Assembly: GCA_021234155.1 (NCBI GenBank)
Contig: JAJEKV010000025.1
Location: 352,474 to 416,473, forward strand
Direction of reading: 5' to 3'
DNA length: 64,000 bases
Source of the DNA: Isoetes taiwanensis
Lineage: Eukaryota > Streptophyta > Lycopodiopsida > Isoetales > Isoetaceae
This document shows, in pieces, positions 42,311 through 55,796 of this stretch. The notes beneath the pieces were generated by a model, which saw only the letters and a program-made list of their open reading frames with translations, made no database searches and was not told the origin of the DNA. Each line of letters starts with the position of its first letter. The stretch's first letter is position 1. Both the position numbers and the translations under genes were made by a program.

Positions 42311-43205
42311 TGTTTTACCTCCTGGAACGTCATCCCAGGACCTTCTGGCGAAGGGTGCTTAGAAAGCCAGTACAGCCCATAGGGAACATCACTCCCGAGC
42401 AGTGGAGGCAATACTTGCAACAGCTATAAGACCTCAGGGTGCACATGTAGCATTACCCTTGTAAGAAGGCCCAGTGCTGGAAATCACAGATTCGGACGTG
42501 GAACAAGGCTTACAGCGTCTTGCCAATGGGAAAGCCCCAGACCTAGATGGTATGCAGGCAGAATTGCTTAAGTGGACAGGGCCGTCCATAATACCAATAC
42601 TGACCGCCTAGTTCAACAAGGCATTACAGGAAGGCTTCCCGCTGCAGGTGGACCAATAGCGAGTTGTTCCCATCTATAAGGCAAGGTTGACCCACCTTGC
42701 CCGATAGTCCAGAACAATCATGGTCGGGGTTCGGTGTTTGCAAAACCGCTTCGGGATTCTCGGCAAAGCATTTGGCCGGGCTGGGCAGAGACAACAGAGG
42801 TGCGGACCCTCACCCAGGCAGGATTCAAACCCCGGCACTCAACCATTGACCACATCTTCACGTTCGCGAACTACGGTTGAAGGCGAGGGAACCGTCGGGA
42901 TCTATCTTGTTGCTTTGTGGATTTTGGCTAAGGCGTTTGACATCGCGGCCTCAAGAAAAACTATGGGCAAGATTGCGGCGGTGGGAGTTCTGTAGATTTC
43001 GCACGAAAGCGATTAATGCGAGCTATATGAAAGATGCTCGGGTCGATTGCAGCCAACAAGCCAACCATTTGATAGTAGTATCGGGGTTCGTCAGGGATAT
43101 CCTCTCCCCCCAACATTGTTTGGGCTTTACATTGATCAATTGGAGAGCTGGCTTGCTGATAATGGGGGCGACGGAGCTTACCTTCTCTACCAGATCATCA
43201 GACTA
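42311..43205 (+). pseudogene. LINE reverse transcriptase fragment
   Basis: Translations in several frames give the stretch between endonuclease and reverse transcriptase (FYLLERHPRTFWRRVLRKP), the LANGKAPDLDG block, VVPIYKA, a TQAGFKPRHSTIDHIFT block, and GVRQGYPLPPTLFGLYIDQL. These are the fingers and palm motifs of a non-LTR reverse transcriptase, the enzyme that copies LINE RNA at the target site. Stops (for example TAG near 42,613 and 42,657) and frameshifts interrupt it. The frame breaks off just before the catalytic YADD box, at the left edge of duplication B. Confidence 0.85.
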
Positions 43206-43611
43206 TGCCATGGTAGAAGCCTGGAGCAATTCATAACAATCAAATGATAGCACAAAACACTGCATGGGATTCCTTTGCCGTATGTTTTGCTATGCCATTG
43301 TGTGATGGATTATCGGTTCGTGGATGATAAACCGATAAGCCATCGTACGCAAATGACATGTGTTTTAGATAGGACAAGAGCCATACCAGCCATGTAAAGA
43401 CAGGTTTTTCATATATATAAGCAAAGAATCTCCATATATTCCATTGGTTGGTGATATTGCTCCTCCTGTTGAAGCAGCATACAACCTAATGCATGAAAAA
43501 CTTGTGAAAGAAGCATACAACTTAATGCATGAAAAACCTCTGATACTATAAGGTGCTAAAGAGAAGCAAAAAATGGCGAAGCTGCATACCTTCACTTGCA
43601 TCCATGTTGTG

Positions 43612-43872
43612 CTAATCAATTGATTCTACCATGACTTCTTTGTAAAATCGGCTTCCATCTAACAATGGCCTTTCTGCAAAAACCACATACCTTAGGCAAT
43701 CATTGGCTTCTTGCTTGGAAGCAGCAGCTATAAGATATATCCAACCATATTTCCCATGCATTTGCAACATTCCTTCAATATTGACACTGTAGAAAGTATG
43801 TAAATAAATGAATTTAAGCTCAACTTTTCGGCTATGGCTTACCCGACATGCTTTAAATCTAGCAATCATTTT
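43612..43872 (-). pseudogene. Unrecognised gene exons in duplication B
   Basis: The partner of 37,905-38,165. The peptide MIARFKACR, the following intron boundaries and VNIEGMLQMHGKYGWIYLI are retained with only a few substitutions, most outside the proposed exons. Confidence 0.4.
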
Positions 43873-45261
43873 GCACCATTAGTTGCAAGAAGAGTCGTTT
43901 TGAATGGAAGTCCGCTCTCAAAAACTATGATTTGAAGGGACTACTCAAAAATTATCAACCCGAAGTTGTCTAAACCTGCTTGGCGCCAATTAATCCTAAT
44001 GTTAATAGACTCGCCAATTTCTTTTACTTCTATGCTTACATATATAACATATGCTTACAGGGACTTGGTAGCAAGCGGCAAAGATACCTAGATATTCAAC
44101 GACTTCAATATTACATTAAATATGAGACAAAAAGAAAAAGGAAATGTACCTTTCTTGAATTCTTCATGGCAAATAATCGATCTGCTCCAAGCCGATAAAA
44201 AATTAAAAAGATCTCAGATTATGAAGGAAGCTAAAATCGTTCAGAGGGAGGTGTGTATGCACAATTGCTCTAGATGCTCCCTGCATTTATAGAACCCTAG
44301 TGCAATTCTCTCGCCCGGTGATGGTCTGTTGCAGAAAACTCTACTCCGGATGATGGTCTCGATGCGGAGATGTAGAATATTCTATTCGGGTGATGGTATG
44401 ATGCTATCCCATTAGAGCAAACGAGTTCCGCTTATCCATTAAGGGAGTGCCGCTTTTTGTCCTATTTTTGCTTAGGAAGACGCTTTCGGTGATGGTGTAA
44501 TGCTATATAATTCCTTCACCGAAACATCAATACCTGCAAGAATCCAAAAAACCCCTTTGCACTGGAGTAACCTGGCCCCTAAAAAACAGATTTGAACGAA
44601 GGCCTTTTTGCGGACGAACTGTGGTACCCTGCTTATGGTAATGAATCCAGGGCCAACGGAGGAAATCAAGTAGCTACGAGACGTGGTCGGGCAAGAACAG
44701 GCCCCAACTTAGGCCTGGCCCCGAGAGATGAGCAACCGGCATTACCAATCAGGCATAGAGATGAGGAGCAGAGGTGCGAGCAAAATAAAGATTTCTTTGC
44801 GTAGGATGCTTCTAGAAATCTGCTCCCTGCTGTTCCAGTCTACTCCAGACAAGTGTGCAATTTGGATTGCTATTTAAATGTGTTTGTCAATATCAATTTC
44901 GTTCAAATTTTGCATGAGGTTATAGAGGAGAGTTTGCAGATTCAGAAAACATGTTTTCCGTGTTAGTTTGATCTCAGCAGACTGCCCTGCAATGGTCCAA
45001 AGTTTTATTTTGGGCACATGACTCTATTTAAATGGGAAGGAAAGGACTCGAAAATTGGAATGCTAATTGATTTAAAACAACATTTTTGAAAATGTCAATG
45101 TCAAAATCACGAGGCCAGCCCAACACCGTTTCAAAATCCAACCAAGAAGCTTCTAAACGAATGGGTTCCTCCTCCATTATAAAAAAGCTAGCAATTGAGC
45201 CATCAATAGCTTCTAAATCACAGGCTTCCACAGGCCTCCTAGAATCAGCTCTACAGCTAAT

Positions 45262-46406
<1,145 letters not shown>

Positions 46407-46479
46407 GTATGTGAAGTTAAGGAATTTGTACTGTAGAAGCATTTTATAAACAACATTTCTAATTATTTTAAACTAGTAA

Positions 46480-46570
46480 CAGGTGCCCAGCGTTGCCTAG
46501 CATTAATACAATTTTATTCTAGTTCTACTAGAAAAGTGGCCGCCCGTTAGGGCGGCCTCTTTTCTGTCTG
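46480..46570 (-). mobile_element. Helitron-type 3' termini in duplication B
   Basis: The minus strand reads through the perfect hairpin GGCCGCCC-TAAC-GGGCGGCC, then ACTTTTCTAGT, a textbook Helitron 3' end. About 35 bp away lies a second one ending ACCTGTTACTAGT. Confidence 0.6.
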
Positions 46571-47380
46571 TGAGATGTGCTTTCACGTTAAGCATAGCTC
46601 ATATGTGCAAGTTTTGTTCATATCTTTTTGAATTGTATGTATAGTTTATTCAATACTCCATATGGATGATGCTGACTATCATTAAATTAAGTGTCTTCAA
46701 GACTGTAAAGGGCTTATTGGCTAGAGAAGTGCCTAGATATTGCAGGGAAGGCACTGCCATGGAGAACTCAGCGTTTTCGCTGCTGATGGTGCCGGTTGGG
46801 CAGTGGTGCAGCTGGATTTTTTTGTTTACTTGGCCCCTTCTATTTATTGCCGGTTCAAAGCATGTGTTTGGGGTATGCATGCTTCACAGACAGAAAAGAG
46901 GCCAAAAGAGCAGCATCTGGGCCTGTACATGCTGAGACACTCTCTCCTAAACTCACAGCACCCCTGCTGAAGCTCCTCTGGATTAGAAGTTTAGGTTCTC
47001 CGTATTCGAGGCAACACAGAGCAAAAGAATGTATAGAGATTAAGGAAGAGTTGGGTGCTAGATCTTAAAGCCTGAGCAAATCCACGCCTATGTGTTGCCT
47101 GTTGTCCAAAAGTTAAATGCAGGTATTCTAATAAACATGAACAATCTTAAACAACCATGCTAAACTGGCATTTGGGCAATCTTGGCTACGGCTAAGAATA
47201 AACTGCTGAACATTTTGAAGACATCCACTAAGCTGAACAATACTTCAAAATCAAACTCTGCAATAAATCGAAAGCTTGGCTATGGCAAATACAAATGCAG
47301 GGTAAAATAAAGATATAAACCGGAACTGATTTCCAATGAGTTGGGCCGCAATTTTTTCCTTTGAACCGCTTTCTGCAGAG
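46570..47380. other. Flank of duplication B
   Basis: Three overlapping plus frames at 46.67-47.07 kb give no domain. No gene is called. Confidence 0.35.
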
Positions 47381-47383
47381 TAG

Positions 47384-48115
47384 GCTGAAAGGTGTCGGGA
47401 CCTGACTGTAGCCCGCCGGATGCATAGCCAAAAGGGCTACTCCTGGGTTTCATCTTCCCAGTTCCGATGGGGCAGGAAGGGATCACTCCCTCCAGAGATC
47501 TACATGCTGACTCAAGGTGACTAGAGGGCCACTGCCCTTATCCGACTGAACCCACTGGAAAGTGTACACCACTTCACGGGTGTCGAGTCCATGCCCTACC
47601 CGCACTCAGTGGTAAGCCATTAGACCTAGTCACAATGATCCCTGGTAGGCTTTACACACCAGAGGGATCGTTCAAGAGTCAGGACATGAACCTCCTTCTT
47701 AGCCAGTCTGGCCCCTTCACCCACAACCAAGTGTGGTTCTTGTGCACAGGCCGAATCTATCGTGTGCTAGAGAGGCTAATCTAGGAGCATCTCCTACCAA
47801 GCTTTAGGTCTCTACCCCCCCTTCCCAATACAAGGAGTTCATAGAGATACATCATCCATATACATCACAGAAGAACTAAAGAACTATATCTAAGCTAAAT
47901 CATAGAGTTAGGTTCTTTAGTTAGAGTCTGGTATCTAGAGATCTAGAGGGCTGCTATGGGCAATTTAATAGGCTAAACCTACTGATTCTATGACTGAAAT
48001 ATGGTTTAAGCTATTAAATTGCCTAAATACCTGATCCTTGAGTTGCTCCTCCTGACCTGAGTTCGACCATCCTGCTGAACTGCTCGAATCAAGGAAAACT
48101 AATGGTGTAATTCTC
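47384..48115 (+). repeat. Dispersed repeat family R1, copy 2
   Basis: Partner of 7,262-8,000. It is interrupted on its right side by the outer edge of the large inverted repeat. Confidence 0.75.
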
Positions 48116-48116
48116 T

Positions 48117-49520
48117 GACTGCTCTTGTTCGTGCCTTGAATGGATATGGTGATGAGCAAAAGCAATAATGGCAGGCACCGGCAGCGCACTCATGGCTCCG
48201 CCACTTTTGCGCCGCCTCAGCTAGTGACGTCGACTTAAAAATTCCTCGATGGAAAATCCTCAAATCATTGATCCCCTAGTACATTATGTTATTAGTCCCT
48301 TTAGAATGAGGCGACTATAGTGGCACTTTCAAATTGTGGTTGCATAAGTACATTAAAATTAGTATATACGCTTTATTGCACGTTACAGAAAATCTTCGAA
48401 CCATTGATTCCCTATGTTATTAGTCTCTTTAGAATGAGGCGACTAAAGTGGCACTTTCAAACTGTGGTTGCTGAAGTACATTAGAATTGCTATATACACT
48501 TCAATTGCATATTACACTGAATTAAGATTTAAGTTTAAATTTCTGACTCTATGGAATTTCAATTGCAATATTACTGCAAATTGGACTTTTTAATTTTATT
48601 TTTATATTCTTTGCACCTATCGTATAATTCTAAACATGGGAGTCGTTTTTACAGAGTGCAATGTTACTGCAAATTGTACACATTAATTCTATTTTTATGT
48701 ATCTTTTGCACCATATATAGTGATGTGTATGTATAATGTGTCTGAGTTCTACAAAGTGCCTAACCAATTGTAGAGTATAAACGAGATGATGAAATGCCAG
48801 ACACATTATTTGATCTTAGTGACTTCATGACCTTCAAATACTGACGGGGACTTAAAAGGCAACAATGTTGATCCCGTGTTGTACCAATGGAGCAACAAAA
48901 GAAAAGAAATGTAATAAAAATGTTCTTCAGGTCCCATATTATGATGTTAAAACTGGCACCATCTGCAAGAAATTTAAGTAAACATCAACGTTACGAGCAG
49001 GCATAAGGAAGGCAACATACTAAGGATTAGAAAAGAGGCAATGTGGCAACTTGTAATATCCTCATTTCTAAGTAAACATCAACGTTATGAGCAGGCATAA
49101 GGAAGGCAACAGATAAGGATTAGAAAAGAGGTAATGTGGCAACTTGTAATACCCTCATTTCTTTATGCCATTGCAATAGTATGACCACATCAGCTATAGA
49201 ACCACATCCTAGCTTTTTCATTACATTTAACACAGAAGAAACATCCGTAGCATCAAAAGTAGAGCCTTTCCACCTTCCATTCTGAGACTCTCCTATAATG
49301 GAAAACTCAGTCCAATATATATGGACCAAAGGTTATCAACATAAACCTCCTTGTTGAGTATAGCTATAATATCCTTTTCCAGAGGTCCGAACACACATTT
49401 TTTTCAGCTTGGATAATCCAAAACATGGAAGAATACATGCGTTTTATAGGGATAAGCTAAGATTAAGACATCTTCTGTATAACAATCAATGTTCTAGAAG
49501 GCCATGTAATGGCAGGAATA
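48117..49520 (+). repeat. Large inverted repeat, left arm
   Basis: From GCTCTTGTTCGTGCCTTGAA inward the sequence is the reverse complement of 57,462-55,797 with scattered differences. A ~97-bp tandem duplication (48,980-49,170) is also present in the other arm. A minus-strand frame at 49,120-49,329 (SIIGESQNGRWKGSTFDATD) reads like coding sequence of an unknown gene. Confidence 0.88.
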
Positions 49521-52170
49521 TGGTTCGAAAACAGAGGGGTTCACCCTGAAAAATCCAGCCATAAAAAAATTATCCGAATGGGTAAAATAGTCTCCGGTCT
49601 ACATTTCCGGGAAAAAATAAAGTAAAGGCAAATATAAGGGCAATTTATTAAAGGTGGGCAAATATTTAGACAGAAATTTTGCAGGGGAGATTTTTTTTGT
49701 TAGGGTTACGTTAGTTTGGTTAGGTTTCTTTTTTAGGGTTTCATTTATAATTTAGCAATTTGCAGATAAGAAAGTACACAAATTTTTCCACTTCTGACAT
49801 TTTGCACTAACTCTGATAGACCTGTAAATTGTTTGCCAAAAAATCATGCTAATTTGCTCAGAAAATTAAGTTTTTTTGCAAAAGACTATTATAATGCAAG
49901 AACTAGCAAGTAGATTTTTGCAAATCAAGTTCTAACAATGTTTTTTTCAATTCTGATAACTTCTGAGAACTCAGTTGCAAGCAAGGTGCATCAATTTTTT
50001 GGACAAGAATTCATGCTCATATCGTCAGAAAACTCGATATTTTGCTAAATAAAGTGAGTTCTTGAGAGAAATCACATACAGTAAAATTCTTCAATCCCAA
50101 GCTCTATAATCTTGGGCACAGGTTCAAAAGTCAATAATAGAGGAATTCTTGCAATTTGCCTCAATAATCCATGGATTTGTAAAGCAAGGAAGGCAGATTT
50201 CAGCATTCAAAGGTCAATCTCGCATGTACCACACGTATTCCAATCAATTCTGACGCCCAAAGCCTTCAAATTTTCTTTAACAAAAAATCCCTTTCTGAAA
50301 ATCCACCACTATGTTCAAATCTTGGCAAATCCGGCATTCTAAATTGTCTTTTTGCTTTGTTCTGGGTTTCTTGGCTTAGAAAAGGTTGATTGGGGATGTT
50401 TTAGTCATGATTGGCCAGCCAGATCGAGCAAAAAGGGCCGGATCTTGGCATGACCTAGATTTAGGATTCTTGAAAAGGCTCAAAATATCCCACAGAGATT
50501 TTTTGCAAAGGAAGCCCTAGGTATATAACAACCGGTCCACGTAGATAATTAAAATGCCTTGTTGTCTCTACGTGGGTATTGGCCTATTGCCACCCCACAC
50601 GCCTGGGGGCACCACACGTCCGGGGGGGTGATTGGAGGAAAGAGTGACTAGGCCAAGAAGGATAGATAGGAAACATTTTTTTTATTTTTTCAAATTTGGC
50701 ACAAATCCCAAGAAATGGAATATGAGGGTTGTAACAAGGTCTTTTTAAAAAAAAAAAATTTCCACATGGAATTTTTTTTGATGCTCTACAAGAAGGAGAA
50801 TTTTTTTACAAAAATAAGCATCTTGATTGTTGGCTAAAAATGAGGCTAGTTTTGATGAGGTGGCAAGTCTATGGAGGGATGTGGCAAATGGGTGATGACA
50901 TCGCACAATGAGGTAATGATGTGTCAAGCAAGGTGGCAAAAGGACTTTTTTCTAGTCAAAACTTTTTGTGAAGTCATGATGAGGTGGATGACACGTGCAT
51001 GATGATGTGGATGTACTTGGGTGATGATGTGAATGATATTTGACATTTTGAAGATGATGTGGATAATTTGGCATCATATTTGGCACTTGTGCACATACAC
51101 ATTAGAACTTTGTGCAATGACTTGGAATTTGCTTTTTCAAAATTGTTTGGAGAAAATGTGCACTTTCTTTCTCTAGTTTTATTTTTAGAGATAGAAAATA
51201 GTCTTAGACGTTAGGAGTAGCCAAATTTGGTGAAATTTTTTGCATTTTCTCGAGATAGCGGATGAATGATGGGTTTGTGATGTGGTTTGACTAGAAAAAA
51301 GACTTTTTGCCAACTTTGGCTCGGGAACATGGTGATGGGGCATGGAAATAGGAATTCTGAAGCATGAAAGGTATTTTTTAGATAGGATCAAGATGGTAAA
51401 AACAGAAAGAAGCCTTGGGAAATAGGATTTCATGCAAAAATAACTTGGATCTAGCCATATACCAATGAATCTTGAGGGGTCTTCCAAACACTAGCAAAAG
51501 GGTCTTCAACTTTAAGCTCAATTCTTCTTGCTTTAATCTCAACCTCCTTGCCATACTTGTATGATGTCCAATGAATGTCCTTCCCTTGGTTTTTCATCAT
51601 AGGTGTCTCCTTGGGGTCAAACTTATTGCTTGTTTTGCTCATGCACATATGTACTAGTAAAATGGTGGTCCTCCAGCCTCTAGTTCTTCATATAAGTTCT
51701 CAAAAGTTCTTGATGGTTGCCAATATGGAAGAATGGTTGGCAACATGGGCTTTTGCAAGAAATGGGAGTAAGGTAGTATGGTAGGCAGGCCAAATGATGT
51801 GCAAATTGTCATGGAAGCATAAATCTGATAAACCTGCACGACATGTGATTGTGTGGTTAGTAAAATGGAGTTGCCAAATGGAGATGTGATGGCAACTTCA
51901 TAGATATGGTTGGGTATGATGATATGGAAGAGGTTTACATGGGTAAGGACAACTCTTGAGCAGATTATCATGTTATGGAGGTATGAAAGGGTGACTCTGC
52001 ATGTGACAAAGCACTATTAATATGAGGGGCTGCTGTTATGGCAGGGATGGTAGCAGCACAACATGAAGAGATGTATGAATGAATGCATGATATGTAAATG
52101 AGAGTGAGATGTATGAATAAACATGGCAAATGCTCCTGCATGGAAATCAAGCACTTTAGTAATCAGAATC
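49520..52170. other. Spacer of the inverted repeat, AT-rich part
   Basis: Many GATGATGTGG-like words occur at 50.88-51.06 kb. A CCACGTAGA/TCTACGTGG inverted pair flanks 50,537-50,575. No gene is supported. Confidence 0.45.
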
Positions 52171-52172
52171 CA

Positions 52173-52213
52173 AGAATAGAATAGAATAGAATAGAATAGA
52201 ATAGAATAGAATA
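52173..52213. repeat. (AATAG)n microsatellite, LINE tail
   Basis: About eight pentamers directly abut the 3' end of the minus-strand LINE fragment. On the LINE's strand they read (CTATT)n. Confidence 0.85.
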
Positions 52214-53013
52214 GTTTTTTTAACGTCCACGGAGACCAATAGGTCATGGGACCCATACAATGGGCTAGTACAATCATTACTACTAGGATTAAAAAACCCC
52301 TGCATCGAAAGGTTTTCAAGGGAAAAACCTTTGCAGTAATGATGATACTAGACAAGCGGAGATAATGACTACTGAGAGCTCAGTAATTGCTGACGTTTAT
52401 CTAGAACCTCAAGTATGTATAATGCCAAGTCATGCACAGATGGTGCTCTGAGAAGTTGTGGAAGCGTGGAATGGAATGCTAAGGTCAAAAAATGATTCCG
52501 GACTATCTCAAAAGCGGGGCAACTCGAGAAGAGTATGGCTTTCATCTTCAATAAACATCAGGCAACGAGGCACATAGTCTCGCTTCCGCGGCAATTGCGG
52601 CCGCTCCCATCTACTGTCTCAATCAACTGTGGGACCCCGTGCGTAATTGATGCAATAGCTACAAGCTTGTTCCTGGACAATGAAGCAAGCAAATAAGCTT
52701 GGGGCCCTGGTGCCAAGGTGGGATTTATGTGTGTATGATAATGACCAGTTTTCACTTGGGCCAAAGTAGCTGCGTCCCATATCTTTTGAGAAAAACAACC
52801 ATTGAGATATTGTTGCAAAAGCTCAGGATTAGAACTGGCAAGCATCAGGCAATGCTCTGGTTGCACAGCCCAACGGGCAAACCATGTAGTGCAATGCTCT
52901 TTCCAACATCGTTTCAAACGCTGAGGAGATTCAGCCATGGCAAGTGCAAGAACAGGATACCTAACATCATCCATGTGGTGCACCTTGCAGATATAGTGGA
53001 GATGTCGCTTCAT
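52214..53013 (-). pseudogene. LINE 3' end with C-terminal zinc-binding region
   Basis: The minus strand encodes ~150 codons of the region after the reverse transcriptase, then a C-x-x-x-E-D-E-S-H-x-L-L and SCPAF block, the cysteine-histidine motif found at the C-terminus of many plant LINEs. Joining C..H to CPAF needs a frame change near 52,550. The frame then runs to a stop near 52,369. A 3' untranslated part ends in TCCGTGGACGTTAAAAAAAC and a pentamer repeat. It is 5'-truncated, as most LINE insertions are. Confidence 0.7.
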
Positions 53014-53208
53014 GGCAGAATGTTGAAGAGGCCAAAAACCTGTCTCTTGTATTTATTGCAAACTGCATGTAGTTCATTGCTTCTTGGATTAATTACAACA
53101 GTAGACTTTTTAAAATACATGAGATAGTTTAGATCTTTCAAGAAAGATGCCTATTTGTTGCAAACTTTCAAAACAATTTACACTGCTTCGTAGCATGCCT
53201 AAGCTTGT

Positions 53209-53351
53209 GTTTTGTCTTTTTCTTTTTCTGTTTTTTAGATTTTAGTATTATCAGCAACTCAATGACAAATCTAAGCTAATGTATTGTCTTTTTCTTTTTC
53301 TGTTTTTTAGATTTTAGTATAATCAGCAACTCAATGACAAATCTAAGCTAA
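53209..53351. repeat. 71-bp tandem duplication
   Basis: Two copies of a unit containing TTTTCTGTTTTTTAGATTTT and AGCAACTCAATGACAAATC. Confidence 0.9.
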
Positions 53352-53376
53352 TGTACTTACTAAATGCAATCTAATT

Positions 53377-54753
53377 CTACCCAAACAAACTTAAGGCAAC
53401 ATATCTCTTCAAATGTAAGATGTTGATAGGATTAGGTAGCTCTCTATCTTCAATGACAGATTTCAGCCAATAAGAATCCTTACCTGCTGCTCCAAGCACT
53501 TCAAAAGGACCTTTCCATAAGCTCTCAAACTTGGCAACAATATCTTCCCATGCTTTGTTCCACTTAAGCAGCAATTCTCCACTTTTTAGAGTACCTTGAA
53601 GTTTGCGGGCAACCTTGAAGGCTGCAATATCTTCGTCTTTCTTGATAAGAATGGCATTTTCAGCCTCAAACATGTGCTCCTCCAGCTGCATTAATCTTTC
53701 CTTTAATGCATCCTCCATTCCCAATTAATTTTATATGCCAATCTAAGGGAAGGTTACTCGAGCTCAATTGGGACAATAGACTCAATGCCATATACAAGGC
53801 TGAAGGGTGTGTACTTGGTAGATGACTTAATGGTGGTCCTATAAGCCCAAAGGGCATCATGAAGCTTGATATGCCAATCTCTTTTTATGATACTAATGGT
53901 TTTCTTGAGGATTGACTTGAATATCTTGTTAGTTGACTCAGCTTCACCATTTCCTTATGGATAGAAGGCTGAGCTTTTAATGTGCTTGACTTTGAGAGTA
54001 GATAGCAATGTGGCTATGACTTTGTTCATGAATTGAGATCCCCTATCATATATAAGCTTGGATAGGATGCCAAATCTAGTACAAATGTTTTCATGCAGAA
54101 ACCTAGCAGTAGTAAAAGCATTTGCTTGTCTAAGTGCGACTACCTGAACCCACTTGGTGAAGTAATCAGTGGCTACAAGAATGTATTGGTATTTTACTTA
54201 AGGGTCTATTGGACCTATGAAATCAAGTCCCCACACTTGGAATGGGCCTGGAGAGGTTGGGGCTGGCTGCAACACTGTTTTGCCAAAGATTAGGCATTTA
54301 TGACAACACTTAAGTACATTATAGCAATCTTTAAAAAGAGTAGGCCAGAAATACCCTAATTTTAGAATCTTCTTGGCTATTGTATCAGCAACAATATGGC
54401 CTCCACAAACACCTTCATGGCATGCCTCTATGATCAACTTGGCCTTCTCAAGATCCACACATCTCAGTAGCACCCCTTCCTTGTCAATCTTGCATAAAAC
54501 ATTCTATCAGCCTAAACTTCTTGCACCTCTCTTTGAATCTCCTCTCTTGGCTATTGCTCAAGTCTTTTAGCACCTCATCATACTCCAAGTATCTCCTGAT
54601 GTCATATTGCCAATCTATTTCTTTCTCATGAAAAGCAACAAGGTTAATAGCCATAATAGAATCACTCTTTTCCAATCCCTCTTCATCTTCATATTCAAAT
54701 AGAGCATTGGGAAGATAGGAGCTTGGATTATTGACGAGGTGGACTACTTTCAC
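53377..54753 (-). pseudogene. Ty3/gypsy integrase (second element)
   Basis: The minus strand gives the linker (HEKEIDWQYDIRRYLEY), then the zinc module with HEGVCGGH and KCCHKC (intact HHCC). It continues with the core residues in WGLDFIGPIDP, YDRGSQF and GNGEAEST, and a C-terminal KFESLWKGPFEVLGAA with INILHLKRYV. It would insert element DNA into chromosomes. Stops after GPIDP, before GNGEAEST and after IVPIELE, plus several frame changes, make it inactive. Confidence 0.88.
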
Positions 54754-54774
54754 CCTTCAGAAACCTTGAATATG

Positions 54775-55541
54775 TTAGCCCGACATCAGCCACATGGCTG
54801 TCTGGATCCTCCACCTTGGGCTTCTTCTTGTCCTTTTAGATGGCATAGATTGGTACAGGACTAGGCCCCATGTATTCCTGCTCATATTCTGAAAAAAAAG
54901 GATCATGAGGAGAGTGTACATCATCAGGAAGATAAGAAAACATATCAACAATTTCAGTAGCTTTAGTAAAGGCTTTGTGTATGGTATCAAATCCCTCTTG
55001 CTTTTGTATCTTGAGCATTTTTTGTGCACCCTTGGTTTGCTACTGCTCAAACCTCTAATAAATGAAGCCAGAAGATGCAAAGTATAGTTAGGTACTTGAT
55101 TTACTTGGCATTTAACAAGATACAAGTTGAATCTCTCAACATATTAATGTATAGTCTCACCATGCTTGATATGGAAGGTCTGCAGCTTAAAAATTAGATC
55201 TTGAGGGTCAAGGAGTTTACTAAACCTTGCTCTCACAATCTCATCCCAACAATTAGCACCTATGCTCATCAAATACTCAAGCCATGCTCTCACTAATCAT
55301 TCGTCAAGCACTTTTTGAACTCTATGAACTTGCAACCCTTCTTGTAGCTATATTCCTAATAGTTGTTAGCATTGATCTTTGGATCAAAAGTAAGACGGGG
55401 AATTGGCATATTGAGTTCAAAATAGTGACAAGGCATGCCTGAATTACCTTGAATGCTTACTCCTTGGGGTGCAGCAGAAGTTTCAGGGTTCTCTTGTGTC
55501 TCTACATGATCAGCACTTTCATTGTTCCTTCTTGAAGCCAT
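54775..55541 (-). pseudogene. Ty3/gypsy gag (second element)
   Basis: From an ATG at 55,541 the N-terminus reads MASRRNNESADHVETQ, then a capsid-type region with PIPRLTFDPKINANNY. Shifted frames follow, with WDEIVRARFSKL and GETIH-YVERFNLYL of the Retrotrans_gag domain. A few codons after gag the sequence passes straight into the integrase linker, so protease, reverse transcriptase and RNase H have been deleted. Confidence 0.7.
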
Positions 55542-55796
55542 GAGTTCTCAAGATCTAGGTAGGATATTGGTAGGACCTCCAAAATGTTGAAGGTGTTCCT
55601 GGCAAACCTTTAATTATAGTGGTTTAGAACCTCCAGGTTACTTCAGGCAACCACTCTGAGCAAAAATATTGCAAAGAAAAAGCTCAATTTTTGAGTTAGA
55701 CATGCTTTTCCAAATCAAGAAAAATGAGACCTCAACAAAACTTATGCCATTTACTATCAGACTCGAGTTTCAATGTGATTCCAATTTAAGCTATCT

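Noticed and set aside
48117-48126. Target-site duplication of the large inverted repeat
   Set aside because: The bases flanking the two outer edges do not match convincingly, so no duplication is claimed.
52699-53127. Plus-strand 142-codon frame
   Set aside because: It is the shadow of the LINE C-terminal coding sequence on the minus strand.
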